64,000 bases of DNA from Punica granatum (Eukaryota > Streptophyta > Magnoliopsida > Myrtales > Lythraceae), in NCBI RefSeq assembly GCF_007655135.1, contig NC_045130.1, forward strand, positions 6,138,001 through 6,202,000, written 5' to 3'. Under the pieces are notes generated by a model that worked only from the letters and a program-made list of their open reading frames with translations, did no database searches and was not told the DNA's origin. The translations under genes and the position numbers were made by a program. Each line of letters begins with the position of its first letter. Position 1 is the stretch's first letter. Below, piece by piece: positions 9,959 to 22,665 of the stretch.

Positions 9959-12009
9959 ATGGAGGACTGGGGTAAGTCATCTAATGCTCTGGGCATTCTT
10001 GTTATTTATTTGTTTTCTTCTACTTTAAGCAGTGCTTTTCCCCAATCCCCATTGTCAGATGGCTAGAGCCCAAATATTATCTCAAGAATGCGGTATAAAC
10101 TGCTGGACCTACTGGATGAGGAACTCGGAATTGCATGGATACTTATTATTAGTTCAGCTCAGTGCTTGTATTCTAATTTTATGATTTGTGTTCGTTCATC
10201 TCAGAAGAAGAGCAACTTCCACCTTTACAATCGACGGAACAGCCCAAAATCAAATGGGATGATGAAGATGTGGATGACAATGATGTAAAAGAATCATGGG
10301 AAGATGAAGATGAACCAGCTCCGGTATGCTTCTTGACAAGCATTATTGTAGTTCCTCTGAAGTATTCAATCTTGCCATATCCTCTTTTTCTGCATTGGGT
10401 AGCATAACTAGTTCCAACTTAGCAATATATAGCAGGGAAGCTTAAAACATTTTACAATTTGTCTTTCTGGAATAGATATATGACGCTTCATTTAATGATC
10501 TATGTGAGATCCTAAGGATCATCTAACTTAGTAAATCCTGAGTGGTAGTTTTTTTGGTTTCATTGAGATATGACTTCTTTTGTTTGTGGTTACTTGCTAT
10601 TTGAAAGTCTAAAGGTAGATTGCATTGATAGGTTATTTTTCTTAGTAGGGCGTTCTTCAACTTTTACATCTGCAGTTGATTTGCTTGGCTAATAAATAGA
10701 AAACATGTGATTAGGCCAAACCTGCCAAACTGATTGTCTTCGAAAGTTAGATGTGCCATCAGCATACCATTTCCCGTTTGCAGAGCATTTCGATGAAATA
10801 GAGTAGTATTCACTTGCTGCATTCCTTAACGGAAGAAGATAAAGATTACAAAGATGTCGTTGTTTGGTGCATGCTGCCTCATTATTCCATTTGCCTTGTG
10901 CGTTTTGTTTTTTGAAATTATCATGAGTCATATAATGTGGTTGGTTCAGGCACCTGCACCATCACCGCCTGCTGAAAAGGCTTCAAAGAAGATTGTGCCA
11001 AAAGCCGCTGAATCAAAAGGGAAAGCTGCTGATATAAAAGGGAAAGCTGTACAAGTGGCAAAAGAGGAGCCTCTGGATCCTGTTGCCGAGAAACTTCGCC
11101 AACAAAGGTCAATCACTATGTTTCATTAGCACTTCTTTTATTTTAGCATCGTCTTCATATTTAAGAGAAGTTTTCTCCTGTTCGAAAGTGATTATGTGTC
11201 TGTAATATAGCACAAATGGAGAAAAGGTCCACGACTGTTTTCTAACTCTCTCTCTTTCTGATCCAGCTCAGCTTGTCTGCTTGGGTTCCTGCAGATCTCT
11301 TAACTTCTTCAACTGTCGTTACGACTTTGCTTAATGGTGTTTGCTGACCTTGCAGGCTTGTGGAGGAGGCTGATTACAAGTCGACTGCAGAGCTATTCGC
11401 AAAGAAAGATGATGACAAGACCTTGGATAATTTTATCCCCAAATCTGAGAGCGACTTCTTGGAGTATGCAGAGCTGATCTCTTACAAGCTTCGTTCCTTT
11501 GAGGTGAGGTTCTAATTACTAGCATTCTAGTATTAATCGTTAGTTATGTGTTGACTTCATTATGTATTTGTGTTGTCTATGCAGAAAAGCTTTCATTATA
11601 TTGGTTTGCTCAAGGCTGTTATTAGACATTCTATGACTTCCTTAAAAGCAGCAGACGCCAAAGATGTTGCCTCCTCTGTCACAGCGATCGCTAATGAAAA
11701 ACTAAAGGCGGAGAAGGAAGCAAACGCCGGTAAAAAGAAGACAGGTAAGTGTCTTTTGCCTATTCAAGAATCGCTCGAGCAGGCATCTGTCTGTGGCAAG
11801 CTTGTTTCATTGAAGAGCCCTGCGTTGCTTGTTGCATTTTGATGTTGCAAACTCGGGCAATATTGAAGACCTCTGACTAGTTTTTGCCCTGTCGCCTTCC
11901 GGTTGGTGTATGTGCAGGAGCAAAGAAGAAGCAACTGCATCTCGATAAACCGGATGATGAGCTGGTGGTTAATGCCTATGATGATATGGATGATTATGAC
12001 TTCATGTGA
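9959..12009 (+). CDS. EIF3J: Eukaryotic translation initiation factor 3 subunit J
   Basis: Cytosolic eIF3 subunit J helps bind and release eIF3 on the 40S ribosome decoding centre. Six coding exons: 9959-9971, 10205-10323, 10950-11107, 11356-11503, 11585-11744 and 11918-12009, total 690 nt = 229 aa, the usual plant length. The first coding exon encodes only MEDW plus one base. The N terminus is acidic with conserved tryptophans (MEDWEEEQLPPL, KIKWDDEDVDDNDVKESWED), followed by a Lys/Ala/Pro linker. The helical core has EPLDPVAEKLRQQRLVEEAD, FIPKSESDFLEYAELISYKL and HYIGLLKAVIRHSM. The C-terminal tail is basic then acidic and ends DDMDDYDFM, a hallmark of eIF3j. Neighbouring open frames at 10088-10407 and 10854-11129 run through introns and are not separate genes. 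Confidence 0.96.
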
Positions 12010-13463
12010 GTTTTTTTGAGTCTCGAACTATGCGAAAATTGGATCTCGACCATTCCTTTGCTGCAGTAGAAGAGATAAAAGAGGGGACAAAAAAACAAGG
12101 GTGAACATACATTCATCCCATAGAAAGAAAGCGTCGAGTTTTGGGAGAATTGATACTGCCCGAGTGTTAGCATCTCATGGCCTGTCAAATAATGGAACTG
12201 AGATTGTTCTTGTGCATTTGCTGTGGTTATACTTAATTCTCCCCTTGAGTTTGATTCCTTTTGCTCCCCCCCTTGTATTTTGATCGGAACTCTGTTGCAT
12301 GCTACCATTAACATTTTGCATATCATTATAACAAAGATCATCGGCGTAAATTACGTATCCAAAAGTAGTCGTGGGTTCTTCCGGTTGAACTTACAGAACA
12401 TTCTGGCCTGCGATGAGTTTCCAAAGTATGGCCTGGGTTGCTTTGCTTGCCTCTCTTATGGACCTTATCGGGTGCATTTAGAGGGGGATGAGAATCTCTG
12501 TTCTTTTACTCCCCGACTAACCCATTGGGTATATGATCCCACCAAATGGGTTGGAACAAATGCTATGAATGGATTTGTATGAGATGACATCACCGATAAA
12601 TAAAACAACTCAAATTTCAAGAGAAAGCTATCAATCAATCTATGTATGTAAGGGTCAATGGGCCCGCATTAATGAATGGGTCCAATCAAATCATTAAAAT
12701 TGGTCTAACTGCCAACTCCCACGTAGCTTTTCTGTACATGCATCTCCATGTTTCTACTCAGCCTATCCCTGATTTAATAAGTTCGGGCAATTTCCTCGCG
12801 GCACATGGGTTTCTCTTCCTCGTCTCGTCTCCTTCGGCGCCCCAAGTTCGGATCTTGCTCAACTGAGATTCATTATATTCGCGTTAAGTCTAAGATTGAT
12901 ACCCCTCCTGAGATTCATAGATTATTATGGCAATTCAGAGATCTGAAATCGACAGCCATCTCATAATAATACGAGGGGAGCTGCTTTCCCATATCCGAGC
13001 CTACGCGAATGCATTTCCTTTTAAGGATTTCATTCCGTTATAGTTCTGTTGCTCGTACCTTACCGAACCGGTAAGAGCTCGACGGAGGTGGGTTCCGAAA
13101 AGTGGTAACTTCGCGGAAAGTGAAAGAAGACCGAAAGAAAGAGGATAAGTGAGAAAGAACAAACAGTAAATTTTGTCCTCCATCTGATCGGCCTCTGTAT
13201 CAAAAAATGCGACATTTTTAGTTTTTTTTAGAACTAAAAAAATAAAATAAAAGATGGTTTTTTTATAAAATGTAAATAACCCCTTTTCTATGGTCTCGAT
13301 TATTTTTTGGTTGAATTTCTATGGTGTCCATTGACAGATAAATTGTGTTGCTTGGGAAGGTCTTCTTCCTCCTATTCCTCTTTCTTTTACTTCTTCCTCT
13401 TCTTCCGCCAACAGTCAGCCAGGTCTCATCCTCCGCCTCCTTCCAAGTAGCGAGCAGACCGAA
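12010..13463. other. eIF3j 3' UTR, spacer and membrane-protein gene promoter
   Basis: No gene. The eIF3j 3' untranslated region probably covers at least 12010-12330. The rest is unique-looking spacer. The last ~120 bp is a T/C-rich leader typical of a plant 5' UTR before the ATG at 13464. Confidence 0.45.
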
Positions 13464-16151
13464 ATGGCCGAAGCGGATGATGGGAAGGAGAGAGTTAACG
13501 GCGGCGTCCGCGGCGTGCACGTTGACGCCGACGACGGGTCCTCCCACCACCACACTCTCCACGGCGTCCTCTACGCCCTGGTCGCCACCGTCCTCTTTCC
13601 CGACCGGACCAGCCCCGCCGCTGGAGAGCCCTTCCTCCGCCGCGCCAAGATCTCCTTCTACTGCAACGTTCCTCTCATCCCGCAGGCTTCTCGAAACTCC
13701 GCCCACCATCTCCTCCACTGGACTCGCGGGGGCTCCCCTCTCCGCGCCCTTCTCGTCATCTCCGTGAGTGCCTCCCCTCTTTGACCTCTCTCCTGCTCCC
13801 TTCTTCACTACCGATTCGATCGACAGCCAGAGTCTCCATCTGAAGCTTACTTTGTTGTTCTGCCCTGCTGATTCCGGGATTGTGAGATTGCTTCTGATGA
13901 TTAGTTCATGAGCTAATGAAGAAATCAAAAGGAACTGCTCGTAATCATAATCATATCTTCAAAACATAGACTTTATACAAGCTATGCTGCTTCCTCTAAT
14001 CATCTTCCCAAAAAGTGAGCTTGTTTTTTGACAGCTTCATACCGATTGTCGTGTTTTCTTCTGACATGCTTCTTTCCTTTGTTAGGGGAATTGGTTATCT
14101 GAGTCTGTCTCCTTTTTGGTATTCCTAGCTATGTTCTCCTTTTAGGCCTTGCTCATGGATGAGAGGATTTGGCAGTTGCTTCTGTAGTGATTACGCATTC
14201 CAAATATCCATCCAACTGGGTTTACTTATCATTTCACCCGTCTGTTACACCGTGGAAGCAGTCGATCCACTTGTCTTTTGAATCAGCATGAGCTGAGCTT
14301 CACTTATCAATCATCAGATGTTTGTCTCCACTATAAACAGTGTTCAGGATCAAGATTAATCTTTTTGTTGAATCCAAGGTGCTAAAACACGTCTACCGTG
14401 TATTGCTTTATGATGATTGTAGACTTCGCGGTCCCCATTTCTGGCAAAACTCGCCCATTTCAAACTGATTTCTCGCAAGTTCTTTCTGTTGATAACCGGC
14501 ATGAACATATATATTTGTCAGACTCGGAGTGTCCATACCTGTTTCTGTTTTCAGCATGTTGGGATCATCATCTGATACTTCTCGTACTCAATCTAAATTA
14601 TTTTCATTCACCTAGCCTTCTGCTTCACATGCCCAAAGAGTTGCATTACACTCGTTTCTCCACCTAGTTTGTTGGTCATTCATAGAGATGAGGCTGGTAA
14701 AATGCTTCGTTTTCTATGTCTATACTGGAGACATACTTGTAAGCTGTTATGCGACTTGAACCCATTATTGCTGATGGGTCAAAATGAAGAAATGTTCATA
14801 CTGCAGCTTCTAAATACCTTTTGGCCTCTGCTTTAATGTAGGTAGGGACGGTTACTCTCATCGCCTTGACAGGAGTTGTGGTGTTTATGCTCTTCTTTCT
14901 AGTGGCCACGGTCAATGCGATCGTCATTTCTCTTCTGATGTCATTGGCTGCGGCAGGTGGCTTTCTGGCTCTTTTCTTTGCCTTCGTGACAGCTGTATAT
15001 ATCGGGGCTTTAGTTGTTGCCATATCCTTCATATCCACCGCCACATTCTTCACAATTGTGGGCGTGCTTGTGGCTACAGGTGGGTTACCAAATACTTCTT
15101 TTCTCTTGAATCGTATCATGATCCTTGTTTTAGGCTCTGTCCAGTAGGTGTCACTGGTTTTGCATGGAGGTCCTTTGTTTTTTTACCTGTGTAGTCTGTA
15201 GAGAGAGTTTCCTATTCTTGATGCGTGGGAATTGGAAAATGCTGAAGTAAATTTTTTTATAAACTAGGAAAATTGGTATAATTTCTGAATATATAATGCT
15301 TAACTTCAGAAGTACTTTTCAGAGCTAGCATGTGACTTTGAAACCGAACCAAGGAAGCCTGAGTAGTGTTCAATCTAGGATGGCCAGAAACGGGTTGATT
15401 CCAACACGGGCTGGCTGGACCTAGGTTGTAACTGACTGGTGCTTACCAATCTTAGCCAGTTCTGACCTTGCCATTGCGCTATGACTACCATCAACATTAG
15501 AGATGGTGGCGGCAGCAGCTTTGGGTTAGCAAGTATGGCAAGGTGAATTCAAGCATGACAACCGGTTCAATCTTCCACTATCTAACACGAGGAAAAAATA
15601 TATGTATATATATATATATATATCTGGAGAACTCTTTCTTCTGGACATCTCTCCATGGCAAGATCAGTTATGCGAAACAAATGGAACCTTATTTGGTAAT
15701 TATCATATAAGCGATACATCAAAAAGTTTGGTTCAGTTGATAGAGACTGTGATCGACATTCTTTATAATTTCTTAGCCCAAATAAGTTCATTCATTAATC
15801 GTAGTTGAATTTTGAGGAAAGCATCCTTGATGGAAATCCTTTACCTACGAATTGATGTCAATTGATTCTTTATGGGATTTCCTAATAAGAGAAATATATC
15901 TCAAGTTTCTGCGGCATACTGGACTGCTATTACTTCCTCCTAAGTTCTCCAGTAATACTTAAAAATTTTCTGCTGTTGACGCAGGTTGGGCAGGTTTCTT
16001 CTTGACTGCGTGGCTTGCAATGAAGAAGAGCGTGGACCTTGCTAAGCACTCTCTGAGTGCGACACAATCAGCAATGTCATCCATTATGTTGGTTGGCGTT
16101 CCTTCCGACGCCAGGAAGTGGGTGGATCTTCGGACTGGAGCCAGTAAATGA
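13464..16151 (+). CDS. Small plant multi-pass membrane protein, possibly LDAP-interacting-protein (LDIP) type
   Basis: Three exons, 13464-13763, 14842-15079 and 15985-16151, total 705 nt = 234 aa with GT..AG borders. The N-terminal 100 residues are soluble: acidic start (MAEADDGKER), then LHGVLYALVATVLFPD and HHLLHWTRGGSPLRALLVIS. Exon 2 is almost entirely hydrophobic (about residues 101-180), with LLMSLAAAGGFLALFF and two or three further segments, enough for about four membrane passes or a long hairpin. The tail after WAGFFLTAWLAMKKS is amphipathic and soluble. It resembles a conserved plant-only family of unknown or lipid-droplet function. Assignment to LDIP, which recruits lipid-droplet-associated proteins, rests on memory of this layout and is tentative. 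The minus-strand frame over exon 1 is a shadow. Confidence 0.85.
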
Positions 16152-17160
16152 TCGACCGCAAAGATTATATGTGGTATATGGCTGTAGTACTATCTCGATA
16201 TGCTTGCTATGGCTCTAATATTCTCTTTCCCAGTTCTGCTTGTGACTGTTGTACCGTGTACGAAGTACATATACGGGTTGAGAGCTTTGCCAGTGTTAAA
16301 TATATAGATCTTTGATACGTCTTTGTCTTTGTAATATGGTCTAATTGGGCGCTTATATGCGGATGCAGAGACTCGTTTCCATGTATGTTATGAATGCATC
16401 ATATCGAGTTTGCAAAGTAATGGCTTATGTCGATATAGTTTCTGTTAGTAATCTGTATGTGTTCCGGGTGAGCCCGAATGCGACCTTGTCTTGGCATAAA
16501 CACGCATTTCTTCTCATCCTAATCCTAGCTGGTGTACATTGATTCAGCGAGGATTCACCTTGGATCAATTCAATTTTTATACATCCAACGAAACAGGCCG
16601 TTGTATAGTATACATGGAAACCACGTTAATAAATGATAGATAGATACTATGCTACATCGCAATTATAATATCTTTGAAAATATTACTTTTACTATGAAAG
16701 AATTGAAATCGGTCTCCGTAAAAGGACAAGGCAGCAATCTCGATTATGTGAGAAGGAAAAAGAAAAATCTAGTCTCATGTAAGAGTATGGAAAACCTCCG
16801 TACTCTCTTGCCCAACGCCCAAAGCCCGGTGTCAATTTTTGGGTTGGGCCTATGATTATAAGCAAAATCAGTTCATGGGGACTGGGCCCAGCCCAAAATA
16901 CAATGTCCATGCCCAAAACCAATTCCACATATATGATCTGCACGGGTGCACGACGACATTAATCCAAGACTGTCAATGTTGCACCCTTCCTCTAATTTTG
17001 ATACCATAATCGCTCCCATATAATTCGTTTTCTCTTGCGTATGTTTTTATCTTCTCATTTGCCTACTGACTAAGGTGACTCAAAAATCACGAACAAAACA
17101 ATTAGGGCATGTGTGTGCATGTACTTGTACATCCATTGGATGATATTAATAGCCAGCTAG
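16152..17160. other. Spacer between two convergent 3' ends
   Basis: Holds the 3' UTR of the membrane-protein gene (+) and of KAN1 (-). The genes converge, so no promoter is expected here. No further gene seen. Confidence 0.5.
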
Positions 17161-20100
17161 CTAGCCATGTTCTCGGCCCTGCCAGTCCGGTCTGCCTAAA
17201 GTGAACTCTAAACTGGGGTTGTTGCTGTCTGCTTTGGACTTGTGATAGCTCTTGAGCATTGCTGCCGGATCCGACTCCTGTCATATATATCCAAGAAACC
17301 ACGGCAACTTGTTCATTAGAACCAGTTCGGTCCCATTAAGATCCATATTCTTAAGAACATTTAATCAACTGCTATTGAGTGGGCTTATATATGTGTGATT
17401 GTTTAAGGGATGCAATGATTTAGCTTCTTATGTTTGGATCGATAAATTTATTGGATACGTACCTCAATTTGGTGGTGGTGTGATCTGATTCCGGCCATAT
17501 CATCTTGCCAACCCTCTCTACCGCTGATAATTAATTACCATAATGCAGTAGAAAAATTAGCCCTAGATTAATCAAGTTGACCAAGCAATCTGTTTATATG
17601 AACGTGAGTTATATGAAAATCATGGATGTAATTAATTACGATTTTTTTGCATAATTTATAAACCCTGTTGAAGGATTAGACAGACAGCATGTTCAAAATT
17701 ATTTAGACGGGGAAATTGGCCAAGCATGTAATTAATTAATAATAATTCAACAGATTAATCTATTCGTTTTTATGTTTCAAATTGCAAATGAATACACACG
17801 CACACACACATAAGTGTCGGGATTAATAAGCCAATATTGGAGATTAAGGTGGATTATCGCGATCGAACCCATAAACATAAATCCTCTTTCATTAAGCTAT
17901 ATGTTCTTTCATCTATTGTTTCTGACGTGTATATGCAATACCTCGTACGTGGAAAGAACAATAAGAATCTCGACTTTGTTAAATTCGTGCTTTATGTTGG
18001 TTTATTAATTAGAATATATAAGTGTAGCATACAAAGTAAGCTTTTAAAGCTAATAAAGCTGCCCTAAGATAAGAATGTTTTTATCCTCTACTTTTCCTTC
18101 GTTTGTCGTTTCTTTTCTGCTTTAGAATGGTGAATCGTGTGGTTATATGACCCCTTTTTTTTTCTTTTTTTTGTGTGGATAAATAATGATGCATAATGTA
18201 TATGTATATACATATATGTATATATGTTTGTGTTTTCATTGAATGGGCACGTATGTATATTGGTGTCTTGTATAGTTGGGATTTAAGTGAGGGACTCTAG
18301 CTAATAGAGAGAAACTAGCAAGCTAGAATAATAAGTGAAGAACTTATGATCAGTTTCACCACTTGATTATTATCGGAAAGGGTGAACGAAGATTGTGGAA
18401 GAGATTTATCCATTTTCTTCATACATAGTCGATTTTATGCATTTTTGTTCCAGAAATTTTGTAGATTTCAAGGAAAGAGACACCACTCTTGTCCCCATCG
18501 GCCTGCAGCTAAACTCTTACTAGATTCACATTTCTTATAATGGGTAGTGGAAACTAAAATGTTTTTTTTCATCGAACACTTGCTCAGGATCTCACTTAGC
18601 AAAGCTCTGCCACCACCCTCAGTCAACCGCTATCAATCGCTTATAATGAATCGAGGCATGCATACATTTGAATGCTGGAAGATGGTGCATACATTTGAAT
18701 CGAGGCATGCATACATCTGAATGCTGGAAGATGGTGCTTACCTTGAAGTGTTACTCCGGAAAGCATTACTAGAAGAAGGATGATCAAGCTCTTGCTGTCT
18801 CAAACAATCCAATGGTGCTCTTACATCGGTAAATCCCCGAGAGCCACGATCGCCACCCGCACTACCAATTAGAGGGAGATCATCCTCTCCATCCGATTGA
18901 CCTTTTAATCAAACCAGGCAAAAAGTACATCAAAGGTAGTATATCTCAAAACCCTCTTATTTCATAATTATAAATCCGCATGCATGGAGCGTTATGTGTA
19001 CTACATAACGTCCATGGACATTTTAAGCAACATGCTTTCCCCTTCTTCGCACGTAGTAGGGTTTCACAGAGAGAAGAAAACAGTAAGTACGTGGAATGAA
19101 AGAAACGGAAGCTGAAGACAAAGTAAGGCAAAGTAGAAGGCTGCTAAACCAATTACATAAAAAAATTACCCGATGAAGCTGCAGGCTTTTCAGTAGTCTT
19201 TACAGTTCGATACATCTGCAATCAACCACAAAGTATATCATATCAATGCGTCACTTTCACTAGCTAGCACAATATAGATGTGTATGTACTAGCTAGTATG
19301 CACCAGTATGTGTATATAGCTCAAATGTAACTGATGAAGAAATTTGAAAAAATTTACATGTAAAACTCGAAGATAAATTGTGTTCTCGGATTCATCAAAT
19401 CAGCATTAATCACGAGGTTGATGTTCGTGGAAAAGTAAATGGGGCATGCCCTATATAATTGAGAAATGATGACTACTTTTGTCTTCCCCCATCTACATCT
19501 CCCTCAGTTCTTTCTTTTAACTTAAGTTCTCTCCCTCACTCTCTCTCTGTCTGTCTGAAATTTCTTCTTTCTAAAAGCAGAAAAGCTGTCTGCCCTTTGT
19601 CGGAATAGAGTCAGCCTCTCCAGTCTCCCCTCTCCGTATTAGACCATGTATTTACTATTCAGTCCACTTTAATTTTCATTCTTTGCAATTTGACTCACTT
19701 TGCCACTCGGCATTGACTAACAGACTGAACCCCCAACACATTCCTTCATTGGCTAATGCAAGCCCCCTCAGAGGAGCATTACATCGATCGAGCTCCTCGA
19801 TTGGTTCGTGACAATGTATCTCCTGCATTTTCCTTCATAGTTCACAGTGTCGATGGATATTGGGAGTTACAGTCAAGAGATCGACGACGAACAAAGATTA
19901 TATATATTATTTTAACAGCTAGCATTACAGGTACCTGTAAGTGGCTCTTGACATGAGCAAGAGTGAGATCCTTCTCCCCCATGAGTTCGAGAACGGACTT
20001 TGGCGTCGCTCCTGAAATCCCCAAGATGGGGAGAGGAGAAGAAAAGAAATACCGAGAAGCAAAATCAATGAATTAGAAGTTAATAATTGGTATAGGATCA

Positions 20101-20986
20101 AAATCCAGAGTGAGGTTTTCGGTTTTCCTGTTAAGAATTTAATCATGATTCATGACATACTATAGCGCGTGTTCATAGATCAGATTAATTAGCATTGATC
20201 TATATACTTACTTTCATGGCCTCCTAGACGCTCGACCGCATGGACAAATCGAGCATGAAGAGTGCTTGTCCAGCGCATCCGAGGTGCTCTCATACTCCTC
20301 TTAGCAGGAATCCTTGCCACAAATCTCGATCGCATCACTCCATTGCTGGACATCTCCGACATGTTCGTGTACTGATGATGGTGGTGGTGGTGAGGCAACC
20401 CTAACCCACTGTATAACTTGGCTGCGTAGCCTCGTGAATTGGCTCCGGTGGCTGTCCCCGCAGAGTTCAGGATCGACAAGGGATCAAAACCTCCACCAAA
20501 ATAAGGCGATGAAACTGATGGCGAGTTTGGAGCTGTCAGGTGGGGTGGTGTCGGCGCCTGATGGAAGCTGGGGAATGAACGGTTGTGATAGACTGGGATC
20601 CCTTTTATCGGCCTCGGAACATCCGATGAGTCGGACATCAGAACCCCGTTATTGAGATGAAGATGATGAGGATGTTGCAGAGGATGATTATGCAGCTGCG
20701 GCTGCTCGTCGTCTCCGATTGTAATGACATCGGAACTTCTTCGGCAAGCGTCGCCGTTGCGACCCACATTCTTACCGGCGCTTGGTGCGAGAGAGAGCCC
20801 TGTGTAAGCGAGAGTGTTCTCTCGGCTTGTGCTCGATCTCGGGGCCTGGTGGTTGGGGCCGATATCGAAAATCGAAGAAGAGGACTTAGGAACGGCTGGG
20901 AGGCTGATGTTCAGGGAAAGATCAGGAACTGCTTGTGGATGGTTTGATGGCATCTTCTCCATGAAAACCCCACCTTCCAAGGGCAT
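17161..20986 (-). CDS. KAN1: KANADI1 transcription factor (GARP/MYB-like), organ polarity
   Basis: Nuclear repressor that specifies abaxial (lower) identity in lateral organs. Six minus-strand exons: 20986-20212, 20011-19935, 19215-19170, 18901-18742, 17517-17463 and 17277-17161. They total 1,230 nt = 409 aa, close to Arabidopsis KAN1 (403). The ATG at 20986 (MPLEGGVFMEK) is preferred; the open frame runs a little upstream only through a GTG. Conserved blocks: PDLSLNISLP (EAR-like), RPIKGIPVYHNRSFP, His-rich runs, then the GARP domain at about residues 228-290 (KRSMRAPRMRWTSTLHARFV, RATPKSVLELMGEKDLTLAH, VKSHLQMYRTVKTTEKPAAS). The last exon ends NPSLEFTLGRPDWQGREHG, the typical KAN tail. The two smallest exons (46 and 55 nt) were found by splice phase and match to the family; exon 5 is the least certain part. 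Confidence 0.94.
18648..18745. repeat. 49-bp tandem duplication across the KAN1 exon 4 splice donor
   Basis: Two adjacent 49-bp units (18648-18696 and 18697-18745) share GAATCGAGGCATGCATACAT and GAATGCTGGAAGATGGTGC with few differences. The second unit covers the last bases of exon 4 and the working donor (AAG|GTAAGC on the minus strand). In the other unit the matching site is changed to AAATGTATGC, so it is probably silent. Confidence 0.8.
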
Positions 20987-21192
20987 TTTCCTCACTAGAG
21001 CTCCTTCTGCTTGATAATAAACGCAAGACTAGAGAGATCAAACTATTTATATGGGAGGAAATCTCAAAGCTTTTTCCGGGGTATAATTACAAGAAACAAA
21101 GAAGAAGGAAAGGAAGAACACAAGGTGAAGGGAATGAGCAAAGCTAGCTAGAGATTAAAGCATGCATATCTCTTCGTCAACAGACATGCCCT

Positions 21193-21193
21193 C

Positions 21194-21232
<39 letters not shown>

Positions 21233-21242
21233 TGTGTGTGTG
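21193..21242. repeat. (GA)n then (TG)n microsatellite in KAN1 5' region
   Basis: About 36 bp of GA repeats followed by about 12 bp of TG, roughly 200 bp upstream of the KAN1 start codon, so in the leader or core promoter. GA repeats are bound by BASIC PENTACYSTEINE factors at several plant developmental genes; binding here is inference. Confidence 0.75.
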
Positions 21243-21499
21243 GTTGAGAGAGATATGGCAGTGGTTAAGACAATGGGAGTGTAAACAGAAAAAGAAAAAT
21301 AAATAATTGGGAAAAGAGAAAAAGAAGGGAATTATGAGAGGAAGAAGTAGTGATCAAACGGGTGAGAATATATGGAGGAAAATGACAATAGCTTAGAGGA
21401 AATCAAGAACATACCCATTTGGATATGGATGGATGCTTACATTATTATTATTATTATTATTTATTTAATATTTATATATTTGATTTGAATCATCATATC

Positions 21500-21640
21500 T
21501 AGAAGCCGAATGAATATCGACTAATGCGGTTCGAGCTGAGCCAGTCCACTAAAGGGCAAAGTTTTTCAAACATTACTTTTGTTCATTTAAAATACTCGAA
21601 CCCGAGACATTATTTAAAGAGAATAAATGCTTGTTCACTT
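21500..21640 (-). mobile_element. SINE-like copy
   Basis: On the minus strand it carries CTCGGGTTCGAG, which matches a tRNA B-box, followed about 45 bp later by CTTTAGTGGACTGGCTC and then CGAACCGCATTAGTCG. Related blocks recur at 44.56, 46.53, 48.2 and 60.5 kb. Confidence 0.5.
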
Positions 21641-21806
21641 AAAAAAAAATGTTGATTTATTTATATTTTTTATTTTATAATTATTATTCGGTCTCCCTTT
21701 GGTCAACATATTCAACCCTAACCGTGGCAAAAAAGAAAAAAGTCGCCTTTGAGATTTTTCTTATCTTCCCCGGGGACGACGGGATAAAAAAGAAAAAGAA
21801 GATTTC

Positions 21807-21810
<4 letters not shown>

Positions 21811-21866
<56 letters not shown>
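21811..21866. repeat. (GA)n microsatellite
   Basis: Uninterrupted GA dinucleotides over about 56 bp, followed by CA repeats. Confidence 0.9.
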
Positions 21867-21870
<4 letters not shown>

Positions 21871-22469
21871 GAGAAAGAATGACCACACACACACACAAAC
21901 ACCACTCTGTGATTCCATGCTGTGTGTGGTACCATTAATGTTCTGTACCTCATGTTTTGAGCCATGGATCGATCGATCAAGGTATACTATTCGCAACGAC
22001 CCTCCATTATTCGGGGTTTTAATTCGAGGGAGATGAGAGGAGTGCAGTCGTTCGATCAGGGAAAGGTACAATGTACCCTCATTCGGATTGGAACTGTACA
22101 ATAATTCGGTATTCGGTCCGTCCTTCCTTCCTTATCTCCCATATATTCCTCATATCTTCACTGCATGATGGATACTTATTTTTAACTTTCCTATGATTTC
22201 ACTCCGCTAGAATTATAGAGTTACGGTGGTGGCATCATTTTCATGTTCTTCTTGAATGAGCAAGCATGGGTTGGTGAACCGCGTAAATATTGATTTTAAG
22301 CATGACTACTCGTCCAGTAAACCATAGATAATAATTACCTATATACTCGCAAATGTGGTGAAATTGCATACTCATCCCTGTTAAAAATCTAACCATAGGA
22401 TAAGATTTGAAGTATAGTGTACATATTAACTATTAAGTAGTAAATAACAATCCCAAAAGTTTCACACTA

Positions 22470-22665
22470 CGGGGGAAAAATATTGTGTGTAACGGATGTA
22501 TCGCGTGGTACTTTATTATTATACAAATAAAAAAAATTATTTTTGCCCACAATAATTTATTATGATATTTTTAAAAATTAATATAAATTGATAAATTATT
22601 ATTGATTTGTGATATTGTCATGTGATACACTTATTACATATAAAAATTTCTCCTACATGTGAACC
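22470..22665. mobile_element. MITE-like inverted pair
   Basis: The left end (GGGGAAAAATATTGTGTGTAA, then GGATGTATCGCGTGGTAC) and the complement of the right end (GGAGAAATTTTTATATGTAA, then GTGTATCACATGACAAT) are inverted relatives of about 40 bp. The interior is AT-rich. No clean target duplication was found. Confidence 0.45.

Noticed and set aside
13263..13928. 221-residue minus-strand frame
   Set aside because: Antisense shadow of exon 1 of the membrane-protein gene; the sense exon has splice sites and family-like protein, the antisense frame does not.
20987..20995. Upstream extension of KAN1 exon 1 (MRKMPLEGG)
   Set aside because: The first codon would be GTG; the ATG at 20986 matches the family's start context.
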